DNA of 64,000 nucleotides from Bromus sterilis (GCA_950022295.1 OX465600.1:26821282-26885281); one strand, 5' to 3'; positions 24,690 through 37,972 are shown, counted from the first letter of the stretch. Notes: generated by a model from the letters alone, not told the origin. Numbers and translations: made by a program.

Positions 24690-26699
24690 GTCAGCAAAAG
24701 GTATAGTGTTATGAAGTTGATACAAGTACTGTGAAGACTGACAGTGTTTGTTTGGCCAGACCTTGACTCCATCTCCAAGCCTGGGTGTGGTACCAAACTA
24801 CTCCATCATATGCGTCCATATATTTTCCATGCATGCATGTGTCCGTGTGCGTTTGATAGCTTCGATGTGATGCGTCTGACTGTACTATATGATACGGTCT
24901 CCCCGGTCTCACTCACTCACTCACTCTCTTGTTGATGCTGCAATGCATAGGAGTAGGAGTAGGACAGCCAGAGCGCATGTGATGGCTCACAAGTTGCGAA
25001 GCTTACCGAGATCAAAGTTAGGTTTTTGTCGAGGACATTGATTTTGTAGGGAAGATTCCGTCAAAGTTTACCACGGATGTCACGGAAAATCCATTTTTCA
25101 TTTGTTAATATCATTCACTATGGCAGCAACATGGAAAGTCCATATTTTTCTCAAGCCGCGTCTAGACCTAGACATATTTTTTTCTCTGTGAAATCACATC
25201 TCACTCGATCGCGGTGGATTATGGTACACAGTCACAGAGTTTGCGATAGGATCGTGGGATGTCACCGCGAGGCAGATCTTATGTATCCCCGTTTTTGAAA
25301 GAAAGGCGAAATGGCCACAACAGGCTATGTATTGCCAAACCTGAGACCACGTGAGTAGCCAGTCGACCTAGAAATGAAAACATAGCGCAAACTTTCTTTC
25401 CGCTCCCAAAAAATATGAAAATGGGGCGGCAATATGAAATTGGAAGTAGAAGCATGAGTTTATCGTGTACATAACATATAAATGAAAATGGAGTATGTTT
25501 CCCGATGGAACCCCAACTGAAATATAATTTCAGTATCCGCATGTGCGGAAGTTTCCACTTTTATATGTATAGCCAACGCTAGTTAACCAACCCTACCACC
25601 CAAATACGTAATCCATTCCCTCCTCCCTTGATCTTCATCGTGATCCCGTTGTCCCTGATAATGTACTTTAGTATGTTGCAAAAATTGGAAGACATATGCC
25701 AAACATGACTTATTATATATCCATGATATATAAGCCCTTTGTTCAAGATTAGTTGTTGCTAAAATAATTGTAGTTAGCACTAAAATACGTCTAAATCATC
25801 CATTTCAACATCATCTAATTCTAAACGGTAGTCATATTAGCAATTGAGTTTTGTTGGTTTGGATATGTTTTTATATTTATGGTCAAGGGGTTTAAAAGTG
25901 TAATTGATCTTTGCTTCATATTTGTGTTCACAACATATTCATGTTTTATTCGTTTCAACCACTATTGAATTCCTTGTTTTCGAAGGTTTTCATGTTCATG
26001 CCACTTTAGTATAATAACCTAAGGAGTCAAATGTGCCAACACCGCCGTTTCTGCTCCATTTTCATCCCTAGTTCGACCCATGGAACTTACAATTTGAAAC
26101 ACAAAAAGGGAGAAAACAAGAAACAAGGGAAAACGAAGAAAAATGAAATCACTCCCTAAACCAAAAAAAGCAATGTGATTCTTATAGAGCCGCTTAAATA
26201 TAAGTTTGCACGAATCTTGACGCAACATAAGAAATGTTGTTCTTGTACATTCACGGTCAACAAACTCTAATATCTAATCCCTCAATGTCTGAAAGAAGAA
26301 ATCAAAACAATCTAAACTTTTTTATTGAAGGGATAACTTCTAATTTTCACGTTTAATCTGCATCGAAATATGTAAACTTTTCTAAAGGGGTGTACCGAAG
26401 CAAAACTCGTAACTCAGTTACTCGAGCGTTTAATAAAACTAGTAAGCTTGCACGTGCAACGCACGTGTAATATTAAAAAATTTATCCATTTTTATTTGTA
26501 GGACAATATTAAATAAAATAAGAATAAAAACTTTGGACTTTATGCCACGTTAGTTTTCTTTGTTCATGTCTACCAAAAAACCCTCGTATTCTTCCTTTTG
26601 AAATGCAATTGCAGTACCACTGCCTAATTATTTTAAAAAGCTACTAATATACGAATATAATATCAGTATTAGTTAAGAGTCTATTTAGTTGCAAAGTAT
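24690..26699. other. AT-rich spacer, no gene seen
   Basis: No recognisable coding sequence. Near 26430-26460 there is a stretch with CACGTGCAACGCACGTG, a partly palindromic motif seen in grass repeats, but no partner end was found. Confidence 0.5.
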
Positions 26700-27480
26700 T
26701 GGTTATGTGGGACAAATCGAATGCGGCGTCGTCCGCACAACCCCGCGCATCGTCGGACCTGATCCAAGAGAGGGTTGGCTGCCACCACCGCTCTGCGCCG
26801 CCTGAGTCTCCACCAACCAAAGTTGTCGCAACTCTCGTCGGAGCCATCCTCAGCCAGCACTGCCACATAGGGCAAACCGGCAGGGCCGCCGCCAGCAAAC
26901 TGACGGCCACGCCAAGATCCTTCGCTGCCCGTAAGACACGCACCACCGACACCCAGAAGAACGCCACGAAACCGCCAGATTGTGCGATCGCAGTCCGCGG
27001 CTCCTGCCTGAGCCAGACGCCAACCGAACCCATATCTGGCCATAGGCCGGCAAGACCGCCACAACCCGAAAGGGCCATCGCCGAGGAGGGTTGTCGAGGC
27101 CTGCCCCCACCAGCGGCGAGCTAGAGCCCGGCCGTCGTCGTGCCCATGGCCGCCTGGAACCCCGCTGCGCCGAATCTAGAAAACCATCGCCAATGCAAGT
27201 CACGAACGCTCGGCCGCCGCCACTCGCTGCGCCTCCCGTGCCTCGCCGCCGCGCCCCTAGATAGCGCCACATCACCCAACCCGAGGGCCCGCACTCGTCG
27301 ACACCTCGCGCGGAAGAAGGCCCCCACCGCCCCTCGCGCTTGCCGGACTTTGCTCGCCAGCACGACGGGGCGCCGGCGAGGGGGTAGGAGCACGAGGAGG
27401 GGGGCTTGTTAGCTGGCGCTAGGCTTTTGCCCCGGCGGCTCCCGCAGGAGCGTCGCAGGAGGGGGTGGGTGGGTGGGGGA
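26700..27480. other. GC-rich island of unknown origin
   Basis: About 780 bp of strongly GC-rich sequence with sharp edges inside AT-rich DNA. Open frames of up to 144 codons exist on both strands and overlap each other, which is what GC richness alone produces. None resembles a protein I know. It may be a captured exon or a decayed transposon. Confidence 0.45.
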
Positions 27481-28759
27481 GAAAAATCCGGTCCGAACGC
27501 GTATCGGTACAGTGACTCGAAGCTGAAGCTGAATCAACATGCACATCAATACTGATATTTCACATCTTAGGGGATATCATATAATCCACATTATTTCACA
27601 TATTTGGGGAAAATAATCCACTTCATTTCACATATTCGATACTACTATTATCACCACGAGCAATAGGTATTTTATTGCAGTACAACATTCCCTTAAACAA
27701 CGTAGATGTGTTTGAAGATGCAAAAACCAAATGATGAGAACAGAATACACATGTTATGTAAGAAATTTCGAGATAGGATTCGTGTTCAAAGCTACCTAGC
27801 TTGGTACGTGAACACAATATCTTCGATCACTGTTCCCCATTATCTTCATTAAATTAAGCATAATGTCACACAATCCATGCAACTTCTGTCTGCAACAAAA
27901 ATTCCAACAAGAAAGTACATAATAAGAATTTTTAAATAGAGAATTACCATTCAAATCCTAAAACACGTACATAACATTCTGCATGACAAAGTTTACATTT
28001 TTTAGTGTTGACACCGCACAGAAGCATATCATTATTTCCTTACATACTTTCTTGGCACATATATATATACACGAAACTCTTAACCTCAAGTTACGAAAGA
28101 AACTGTAGGTTCTTATTTAATAAAACTTCATCATCCCAAAACAGAACAAATGAGGAATTTTTACTTACAGAACTTCGCATGAACCTTCTTGCATCTTCCA
28201 ATTTTGTGAAAAAATACGGAGATCATAAACAAGCTATCATAGCATTTGCTCATTAGGCTATAAACTCTGAATTTGAGTGTTTTCTGCTCTAATTTTCAAC
28301 TTATAGAGATAGACCAGGATCATAGACGGAGGAACGACGATGGCGTTTTGGGGTTTTGGCTAGACCGACGAACGATAGTGAGGATTGTGTACCTGGTACG
28401 TGAAGTGTGTGAAGGTATGGCATTGAAATTTGTGTCTTCGGCGTATCCTTCAAAGCGATGGCCTCGGCGTGTGGCAGAACGTAGCGGCAGCTTGTTCGTC
28501 CTTGGAAGCGGTGGTTACGTATAGCCCCGGCAGCTTTCCCACATCCAACAACGCATCGAATCGGAGGCCGCAGTAGTTACCACGTATCTAGCGGCGTCTC
28601 TCGCGCCCTTGACGCCGTCATCGGATGTGGCGTCGATCGAGCGCGTGCTTAGCAGAGGTAATGGCGGCTAGCGCGAGGGATTCCAGAAGATTTTGTTAAA
28701 TGAAGGGAAAACAGGGAGGAGCAATGGGCTGCATAGGCAGTGATGAGATGACACGGGAA
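27481..28759. other. Spacer, no gene seen
   Basis: AT-rich, turning GC-richer at 28.3-28.7 kb. No protein is recognisable. Confidence 0.45.
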
Positions 28760-29070
28760 GGGATTACCTTTGAATGCCAATGTCAATGAAGAGGTTTTCT
28801 TTTTTAACAGACAATCGTATTAATTACTACCTGATAGTTATTCTCTCAGCGGATTATAAGCAATAGGGATTACCTTTGAACGCCAATGTCAATGAAGAGG
28901 TTTCCTTTTTTAATAGACAATCGTATTAATTACTTGATAGTTATTCTCTCAGCGGATTATAAGCAATAGGGATTACCTTTGAACGCCAATGTCAATGAAG
29001 AGGTTTCCTTTTTTAACAGACAATCGTATTAATTACTTGATAGTTATTCTCTCAGCGAATTATTAGCAAT
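28760..29070 (+). repeat. Three tandem copies of a ~104-bp unit
   Basis: The units start at 28760, 28866 and 28969 with GGGATTACCTTTGAA and end with TTATTCTCTCAGCG. The copies are nearly identical, so the amplification looks recent. Confidence 0.92.
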
Positions 29071-29868
29071 GACAGTGGTTGGTAATTAATAGTAAATTTC
29101 AGGGTATAAGGTGTGTTGTGCTCCGTTAAACATAGAAGTAATCTGCATCGTTAGATCGACATTGTTTAACGGTGAAGATGATTTGGATCAGCACCTCTGG
29201 TGCTTTTTTATATTAGCAGTAGATTCCCAGCGGAGGTAATACTTACTAGCTCCGTTTCTCTCCTCTACAAAAAGCTACCAGCTCCGTTTATCCCCTTGAC
29301 GGCTCATAAAATTACCAAATTACAACGACGAATGTCCTTTTATGGTCATGACACTGTAGGAGGCGTATTGTACGAACCTGTAGCACGTGTGTGAATGGGG
29401 TCTCCTGTAGTACTACGTATACTGTCAGTACTCTGTGTACACTCGCGGCGAGAAACGCGGTGAGCTTGTTGTGTGTCAGCGTCAGGCGCCTCCCCTCCCC
29501 CATTGTTTTCTGGCACTTGCAGACGCAGAAGCTGGCATGCATGGCGATGTGTGTGAGCTAGGGCTATGGCTAGGGCAGAGCGATCGATGAAAGATTCCGC
29601 TTGAGATCGGAGGAGGAAAAGATTCGCCGTTGCATGTTTGATTAGTCGCAGCTAGCTCGTGTGGACGGACAGGGCGACAGACATCTCGCGGAACGTCGCG
29701 AGGGATATCCGCCTCCCTGTCGTCCGTCCTCGTCTCGTTCTTGCCGATTAAACGTTTCTTATGGTTGAAACCTGTGTAAACAATGTGTAAATCCGGATGG
29801 TAACCCCTTTGATATCATGCCCACTTGTGATGTACGTATGTATGTGCTGGTTACCTCCATTATCATGC
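29071..29868. other. Spacer, no gene seen
   Basis: No recognisable coding sequence or structured repeat. Confidence 0.45.
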
Positions 29869-30301
29869 TTAGAGCATCTCCAATCGATTCTCTCATATCC
29901 TTATTAGACGCTTGGGCGGACAACCCGATCACTGCCGGACAGGAGAGAAGAAAAAACTGTACCCAATCGAATCTTTCGTTTTGTTTTCATATGTTCAGGT
30001 TATCCGTAAACCTGCATACGCAAAGCAAATATGTGAAGTATACGGGGATGTCCGGGCGGGTAGCTCTCTATGTAGGATGAGACCCACCCCGGACTACCTT
30101 TTTCTTCATTTATTCTTTTTTCTCTCTCTCCATTCCAATAATTGACATGCATTTGATCGAACAATTTGAAAACAAAGTAAGGAACATGATTACATGCATG
30201 TATAATTAGAGGCTTAGAAAAAGCATGCCTGAACACTGACCGAACGCGGCTATGTACGTTTGAGGGACAAAATTTATCCATTATAATTGTAGATGCTCTT
30301 A
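29869..30301. mobile_element. PIF/Harbinger-type MITE with TTA target duplication
   Basis: The element proper is 29872-30298 (427 bp). It starts with GAGCATCTCCAATCGATT and ends in the inverted counterpart (GAGCATCTACAATTATAA on the other strand). TTA flanks it at 29869-29871 and 30299-30301. There is no reading frame of note. The terminal GAGCATCT(C/A)CA matches that of the Harbinger element at 12947-14708, which makes that family a candidate source of its transposase. Confidence 0.85.
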
Positions 30302-32179
30302 GTTAACCCTATCCAGCAACTAAGGTTTCATCTCGCTTCACAAATAATCAAACAACAAACACCATGAATTTAGCTTTTGTAAGCCGTAGCGATAGGACCT
30401 CCTTATCCCTAAATATGTACCACACCCACCACAACATTAGTGCCTCATTCATACGCCAAGATGTTAAAATACCCATGTCCCGGAAGTATGCGATTTTAGG
30501 ACCACATAGCTAAACAATAGGCACCTGGAAATCGAAAGTGGGTTAGTCAATTTTGGAATGAAGGAAACATCATCCGAAGGGAAAGGAAGAAGCAGTCGTC
30601 GGCTCACCGGAGAAGTCATGTCGGTCTATCTTAGGATGGCAGGCGACCCCATTATCCATCTTAGAGATGTGTGTGTGAGGGGGGGGGGGCATGGTCGAAG
30701 TTAGAGGGATGGCCGGGGGGGGGGGGGGGGGGGGGGGAGGCTACGCGGGAGCATCGTCGGCCGCGCCCGGTGGCAGTACGCGGTTAGGCATGTGGCAAGC
30801 CGAGCGGATCAAGGACGAACAGATCAAGAGGTTGAAGACAGCCCAAGGTCGAAGATGACTATAGACCATTGGATCTATATTCGAGTGTGTTGGAATTATC
30901 AACTGACTGAACCATGTTTTCCATGCAACTGTTTTTGAGCCACGTCCTTTTGGGACACATCCGCCTTCACTAACTATTGATCACATGGTAGCGACACACT
31001 AGAACGATTCCGTGCTCAAGTGTAATCACCTTTTAAAACTTAGAAAAATACATATCCATAGGTTTTATAAATTCCAAACTTACCCTTGTAAGGTCTCAGA
31101 AAATAAGATGACAATTTGTGATAGCTACCATTTAAATTTCATGGTGGTAGGGAGATTGTTTGTATGAAGTGGTAGAGCTAGAAACTCTTTTAGTCATACG
31201 CTATCTTCTTATGGTAGATGTCATGCATGATCCTAGCTACCATGGTCTGGCTGGTCGATACTATCGTATCTAGCTAGCCGAACTTGAGCCTACCAAGTTG
31301 GCAGATCGATTGTACTCTGCCAAGTGACTAATAAGTCTTTCTATTCACCCTTTATAACCATAAAGAATAATTGCACGTGGCATCTCTAAGTAAGTCTTCA
31401 GAACAGTTATTACATGAAATTTTGCACTTGTACCACTGAAAAAGTTTTACATTGAAAAGCCATGCATGCATGCACAAACCAAGAAGGATCCGTAAGCACA
31501 TGCTTGCAAGCGAGCCAATCAATCATTCGAAGAAGAAAGCGGCACCTTTGCTGGTGCTATGTAGATGTAAAAGAGATCCCTGGCATTTGTCGGGTACCAC
31601 ACGATCGAGCTGTGAGACACGGAAGAACTCGTAATAACCTTTACAAAAAGGGGTAGATGGCAGTGTCAGTTGATGAATTGGATATAGCTGGTCTCGTCGT
31701 GCATCGTCCTACAAATTGGTCAACTTGCACATCAGTCGTCGTAGAGTATCTTATCCATCCCAAAAGGTCCCCAGCCGTGATGTGGTAGTACTACTAGCAA
31801 AGTTTATTTGGTGACAGAACGGTGGTCTGAGTAGGCGAGTAGCTGACCACGATTTTACTTTTTACATAGTCACTTCAATGCAATGTTTTCCTAGGTGGTG
31901 TATGAAAGTGTTGTTACATTTAATTGGTGTATGGGCATCTTTAACATTAACCTCTAAAACATACACACTATCAGCCTACAGATCACTTTCGAACACATCC
32001 GCGGAAATGATACTGGGGTTAGCCATCCGATCGTAGACGTAAAATTCAGACCGTAAAGATGGGCCAGTCGGGTACAAAGGACAAAGCACGTGGAAGAGAG
32101 AAGAAAAAAGAAACACGTGGTTGCTTTTGTTTAAGATGCCATGTCTAGACAATCCGGAGACCATCTCAAATTTGCTAAT
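30302..32179. other. Spacer with two long G runs
   Basis: No gene is seen. G runs occur at 30679-30689 (11 G) and 30715-30737 (23 G). Confidence 0.55.
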
Positions 32180-33009
32180 GATATGCCAGAATTCGCACAT
32201 TCAAACTGGTCCGTGAATATATAGGAATCTCCATTGAATGGTAAAAGTGGTTCAAATACCATGTTCCAGACATATACCAAAGCTTTGAGGATGAACGTCA
32301 CATATGCCCTAAGGACTATATTTGCATCTCAACTTTGTGGCACAAACATTGAGATAAGAGAGTGAGACAAAATTAGAAAGAGAACTAATAAATCACACTA
32401 GATCAAAACATTAATTACACTGCTTGAAAGAATGAGTTAAGGCCTTCTTTGGTTCATAGGATAGAATTATCATAGGAATAACAAATTTATAGAAAATGAG
32501 ATGACCTATATCTCAAATCCTATGAGTAGGAATAGACAAAGAGATATCATTTGGTTCACACCAATGTGGGGGATAGGAACCAATCCTATGTAGAAATATG
32601 AATCTATTCCTATGAACCAAAGTGCTCTAAAGGAAAAAATCCAATAAGAATCCTATCCTATAGAATTCCTATGAAATTCCTTCAAATCGAAGGAGGCCTA
32701 AGAGTTTGTATCTCCACTACTGGTACCGATATACCAGAATTCAAATATCCGAACTCGTCCGCAGGCATATAGGGATCTTCATTGAATGAAAACAGTGATC
32801 TAAACATCATCCTTCAAACATATACTCGAGCTTTGAGGATCAGCGTTGCAGATAACCTATGGATTATGTTTGCGTCTCAACTTTGTGGCCCAATCATTGA
32901 GACAAGAGAGTGAGTGAAAATTATAATGATATGGAGTAATTAATAAGCCGCACTAATCAAAACATTAATTACACTAAAATGAGTTAACAATCATATCTCC
33001 ACTACTACA
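32180..33009 (+). repeat. Diverged tandem duplication, first copy split by a MITE
   Basis: Copy A (32180-32727, including the MITE) and copy B (32728-33009) both begin GATAT(G/A)CCAGAATTC. They share ATTGAATG, AGCTTTGAGGAT, TCTCAACTTTGTGGC and CAAAACATTAATTACACT in order, and end GAGTTA...TATCTCCACTACT. Copy A contains the MITE 32441-32698 between GAGT and the TATCTCCACTACT tail; copy B lacks it. Confidence 0.85.
32438..32701. mobile_element. Tourist-like MITE with TAA target duplication
   Basis: The element proper is 32441-32698 (258 bp). The ends are GGCCTTCTTTGG and, on the other strand, GGCCTCCTTCGA, with TAA at 32438-32440 and 32699-32701. The interior is rich in CCTAT/ATAGG runs, so the element is close to self-complementary. 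No coding capacity. Confidence 0.85.
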
Positions 33010-33462
33010 CTGAAGTAATATATAATTCTCCATCTCAATAAATATAGTGACACATCATCATTTTGATTATGATACCGTGTTAACAACTAACCATTGGGAA
33101 CATCCTAACTAAACATATACAATAGTATATGATGTAAATTTGTCTTCAATCTCCCGCCAAGCAGATCGCACGGGTCTACACACATTGTTGATGCAGAGGC
33201 CGAATTTAATGAAAACTTCCATTTTCTAAAAAAGAAGATCCAATTGCAATGGCACAGAACATGGACTAATATCTAAGTAGTTATTGTTGCGTGCTGTTTT
33301 TTATTCTTTTTACATATGATAAGGTAACAATTGATTCTTGTCTAGTTTGCCAACAATCACATTGTAGAAACCACTAGATCTTCATTCAACGGGCTAGATA
33401 TCATTCATTCACTTATTAAACATGTAATATATTTTTTCAAAACAAATAAATTAAATTGTTTA

Positions 33463-33650
33463 CTCCACCTGGCATTTATATTAGAAAGCATCAACATATT
33501 ATACTAAATTTATACAATAAATTTTTTAAACTCATGATGCATTTAATAATATTAATTTTGTATTGTGAATATTGATATTTTCCCTATAAAGTTAATCAAA
33601 GTTTGACTTCAAACATATCTTATATGAAGAGTAAAAAGTACCAAAGAAAG
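33463..33650. mobile_element. Degenerate Stowaway-like MITE
   Basis: Flanked by TA on both sides. Its right end, read on the other strand (CTTTCTTTGG, then TTTTTACTCTTCATATAAG), resembles the arm of the element at 39572-39834. The left arm is eroded or partly deleted, so the element is shorter (188 against 263 bp). Confidence 0.55.
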
Positions 33651-36600
33651 TATTATTTAATTTGGCAAGCTTCTGAAAAGACATAAAAGCCTTGTTTCAA
33701 AGAATGCAGGACTCAAAAGAACTGTGAAATGGATTAATGCCAATCCAGGACCGTAATTCCTTCGAATAGTTGAATGCTTGAAAAGTAGTACTGCCACATA
33801 CATTCATGCATCGAAAGCGCAAGGCTTTTGTATTTTCGCGAAAAATAAATAGTACTGCCACATACATTGATGCCCTTGTTTTCTAGAGGAGGCCGTCCGG
33901 CTCTCATTTACGATGTAGTGTACGTGGTAGCGAATCATCATGTGCGCGCAATGGTCGTTGCTAAGTCTCCCTGGTCGTGGTGATTAAATCACAGCTACAG
34001 TGGGCACAGATGAACATCGATCATCGCTGTCGCATGTTTCCTCATTTGCAATTTATCATACATACATGCATATATGAGTACGCATACGTCCTCCGACTGC
34101 TAGCTAGGCACAAATAAGGGTCACCAGAGGTACACTCTTCTGCATGTTCCATGCATGGCTTTATTGTTACCAACGTACTCCTACGTGGTACGTACAACTG
34201 ATGCACGTAAAGCAACTACAGCTATGCCACATGGAAAAGGCAGAGGCATCGACGTTGAGAAACATGGAAAGGAAGAGGTCTTCTTGGGGGCGGCGAGGCG
34301 GCACTATCGCCGGCAGAGGCAGACAACTTGGCTGGGGGCAAGCAGAGGAGGAAGAAGGTGTTGTAGCCGTTGGATATCAATCCAACACCCACGGCCAATT
34401 TGACAAAATCAATTTTTTGTCACACTCCTATCAAATAGTTGCCCTCTCTTTTTGTGCTTTTTTCTAGATATGTTAAGTTCCTTTCTTTCGCAGTGTATGC
34501 TCGTGTTTGTGTTGTATTGCGTTCTCACAAAAAAATCATTCTTTCCACTGACATGCAAGTTTCTAATGCGGTGAATATAACATGTTGGCAATGATTTCAG
34601 GCCTGCACAACGCCTCATGTGATTGTGATCGATGTATTCTTCTTCTCCCCCTCTCAACAATATTCTGACGGTTGAAGGTCGATGTCTTAGTTCAGGAAAA
34701 AATAATCAGGAAAATTGTGTAGATGAGTATTTCCTTCTGTCCAATTTTTATTTATTAAGAACTCTAATGCTCCATATATTTCTATTTTCGGTTGTGTTGT
34801 GTGTTAGCTTAAATGCCTGTATGCAGTATTGCAGGTTAAACCCTATTGCGGCTATATTTGCCTCACGAACGATATGAGTTAAAACAACCAAAAATCTTCA
34901 TTGTCAAGGAAAAATGTAATATTTAGGGTCCAAAGTTTCATGAGCAATCAGGGCGCCCGACTATTACACCGATGTACTCTTACATGTGTTTTCATTTCTC
35001 GGGAAATTTGTTAAGTTCATTATTTTTCAGCAGAAAGTGAAGCTGACGAATTAATTAGCCAAAAACTGAACGAAAATTGCTACAAACACATCCAGATAGC
35101 CATCATAGAGTACAACAACAATAAATGGCATCACTGACTGGACTGACTACCTACACGGATGCCACAAAGCCATTGAGAAGAAGAATCCATCAAACTGTCT
35201 GAAAGTGTCATCGCCTACTGTCTTATCCACGGCCCGAATAAGTGACTCCGACTTCACCATAGAACAGCGACGAAGACGCAAACAACTACACAGAGCCAAC
35301 GACTGCATGCTCATGTCAACAGCCACACGCACCAAAAAGAGACAGCTTTGAGTTTGACGATGAGCTTCGCAGGATAAATATGCTGAATTACTTGCGCCAA
35401 CCGAGCCCTCCACAAAGAACATGTCGTTGTGACTGCCCGGCCGGTCTCACTCTCTGCAGTTAATTTCGGCTCCAATTCGCCCGTCGAGAGTATGTTCCTG
35501 CAGTACATGAAAATAATAGGATTATTATATGCTTTTAGATGGACCGACATACACCATCTTGCAAAGTTTGTTACAGGATCCACCTAACCAAAATTCAGTT
35601 AGTTGAAGTGTTGCTCTCAGATCCCAACCATACATATTCAGCCGGAACATGCACAAACTTCTCCAAGCAAGGCCGTACCTACGAACAGGTCAACATGCGT
35701 TGGCATATTGTTGTTGGAAGCGTCCAACTCAGACAACAACACCGGCGAAGGTGATTTTCAAACTGAACACTGGTTTATATACTTGTTTATGACGACATCC
35801 AACGGCAAAATGATATGCAATGTGCTTGCTTACTCTTAAGTAATTTGTTAGACTGAGATTATGTGCATTAAGAAGTTAAGTGTGGCGTCAGCAAGCTTCA
35901 AACTAATGAAAAGAAAATCCCGTAGTTGTTCGCCAACTCTAATCTTCGAAAGAGATCCGACTCGACGAGCATATGCATGAACTCATTCATGCCAAGTTAC
36001 TAACAAGATGATGACTAGCTAGTTAATTACGCAACATACTTATAGTCTGAATCTGTGCTTCTGCTATATTAGAATGTAATTTTGGTTTATGTTGTTTTTC
36101 CTTCCATTTTCATTTCTACATGTCTGATCTTCTGTCTTGGAGCAAGAGTCAGTGACCTATGGATGCAGTTCACATTCGGGCTTATGCTCATCGATGTATG
36201 AAGCTGATCACCAAGCACATCTCATGGCATAAGAAACAAAAGCACTTCACTAAGCAGACTATTGGTGGAATCTTGTGAGCAACCATGCATATTTGTTTTG
36301 ACATTATTGTTGTGGGTGTCACCTTATATAAGCGGTTCCTATTTAAGGAAGAACCTTGTGGTTGTTGAAGCAACAGTGACAGTGTTTTTGGAAGAGGAAC
36401 CAAATAATACTATGCGAATGCTCTGCTTGCATTGACCTTTCTACATATGCTTCGAGACTGTTGCCGGCCACCAGCTTTTGATTTAGTCTATGATCCATCA
36501 AGGATATTGTTTATGCAACAAAAAAAAAACCATGTCCAAAGGATTACTCTAGTGATTCGATCCTTGGATAATTAGCTGATAACATCATAAAAAGTAGTAC

Positions 36601-37110
36601 TATGTAGGCCCATGTTTGGCATTCGGGGAATTGAGAGGTAATTTGTGAACAAAAGACAGCGAAAATAAATAGTCGCATGCATAGCCTAAACATAACTCAT
36701 AGGCTTTTCTCCTAAGTCGTGCTTCATGAGGATTCTTAAGGGTGCTTTCGGTTCGTGGGAGCCCGAGAAGGACAGAGATAGCTCAATTTTAATGGGATAC
36801 CAGGTGTTTCGTTTGTGGACAAGAAGGGATATGCATAACCAGATTCACAGAATATTCTTGGAAATTCTGGTTCTCCACGTTCGCGAGAAAGTCACAATAT
36901 GCACAACCACCTCGCCCCCGAACCGTTTTCCCAACTGCAACTCCCCCTAGCCCCTGAAACAGAAGCCTCGATCCACTCTTGTGCCTCGCCAACTCGTGTT
37001 TGATCTGCGCCTCAAGCGACGAGATCGACGGAAGTGGCGTGAGTAAATAGCAAAAAACAATCACATTATGGTATAGGGTTGCAGAAAACAACCCCTTTTC
37101 TTAATCTTCC
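33651..37110. other. Spacer, no gene seen
   Basis: Only short unrelated reading frames. A minus-strand frame near 35.1-35.6 kb has mixed composition but resembles no protein I recognise. Confidence 0.5.
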
Positions 37111-37972
37111 AAAAAACTACCACTTTTTGAAAACCTATTGCAAAAAACTTAAATCAGAAAACGGGTTAAATTTTAATGCAATTTATGACATGTGTGGCCC
37201 ACCTGTCAGGAGCCCATGTGGCATAAAAGTCAACACCTTTAGCTTTAACCGATATGACAGATGAAGTTCAAATGTCAGTCCCTTCCATTTTCCAAAAGAA
37301 TATTTTTGAATAAAATCAAAAAACAAAATTTTCCCAAAAAATAATTTTTGAACCAAAAAACATTTCTCTCGGAAAAAAAACAAATCAAAAGGAAAAACTA
37401 TTTTTTGGCCTAATAAAACCCCAATTTTTTCCCAAAGAACAAAACTAAAAAAAACATTTTCAAAGGAAAATTAATTATTTGTCTTGAAAGAATCATTTTG
37501 GCCCAAAATTTCCCATAAAATAAAATAATTCTGCGGCAAAAAAAATTCCCAGATTTTTTTAGGTGAAAAATCATTTTTCTAGTGAAAAACTGGTTTTTTT
37601 GGGTTAATAATATTTTCTATGGGGAATGTCAAAAAACAATTTTTCTGATGTATAAAAAAATTCATTCATAAAAATTAGTTCTTTTGTGCCAAAAAGTATT
37701 TTTTAGGTAGAAAAGATTTTTTTGCAGGAAAAGTTTAATTTTTCATCGGGAAAAATAATAATTTTTCCTATATTTTTATTTTCCATGATTTTTTTTGATG
37801 AAATGGAAGGATCGACATGTGGGCTCCATCTATCATAATGGTCAAAGCTAACGGTGTTGACTTATTCCACCTAAGCTCCTGACAGGTGGCCGCCACAATG
37901 TCATAAAACGCATTAAAATTAAACCGTTTTGGGATTTATTTTTTCTTGCCATAGGTTACCAAAAAAAGGTAC
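37111..37972. repeat. Foldback element with ~180-bp arms and AT-rich interior
   Basis: Arms 37111-37296 and 37798-37972 are inverted diverged copies. Shared blocks include TTAAATTTTAATGC-like sequence, CCACCTGTCAGGAGC, AAGTCAACACC and CCTTCCATTT. The roughly 500-bp interior is low-complexity AT-rich DNA with repeated AATTTTTCCC-like words. It could be a MULE-type MITE. No target duplication was identified. Confidence 0.7.

Noticed and set aside
26437..26461. Palindromic CACGTGCAACGCACGTG as a possible transposon end or G-box pair
   Set aside because: No inverted partner and no nearby gene in a suitable position.
26644..27393. Overlapping reading frames of 90-144 codons on both strands
   Set aside because: They overlap on both strands in GC-rich DNA and match no known protein; expected by composition.
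28760..29070. Regular repeats considered as a CRISPR-like array
   Set aside because: The units are contiguous tandem copies without unique spacers, in a plant genome.
34144..34467. 107-codon plus-strand frame
   Set aside because: Low-complexity content, no homology recognised, no splice or promoter context.
35147..35583. Minus-strand frames that might form a small gene
   Set aside because: Two overlapping frames, neither with a recognisable motif or splice signal.
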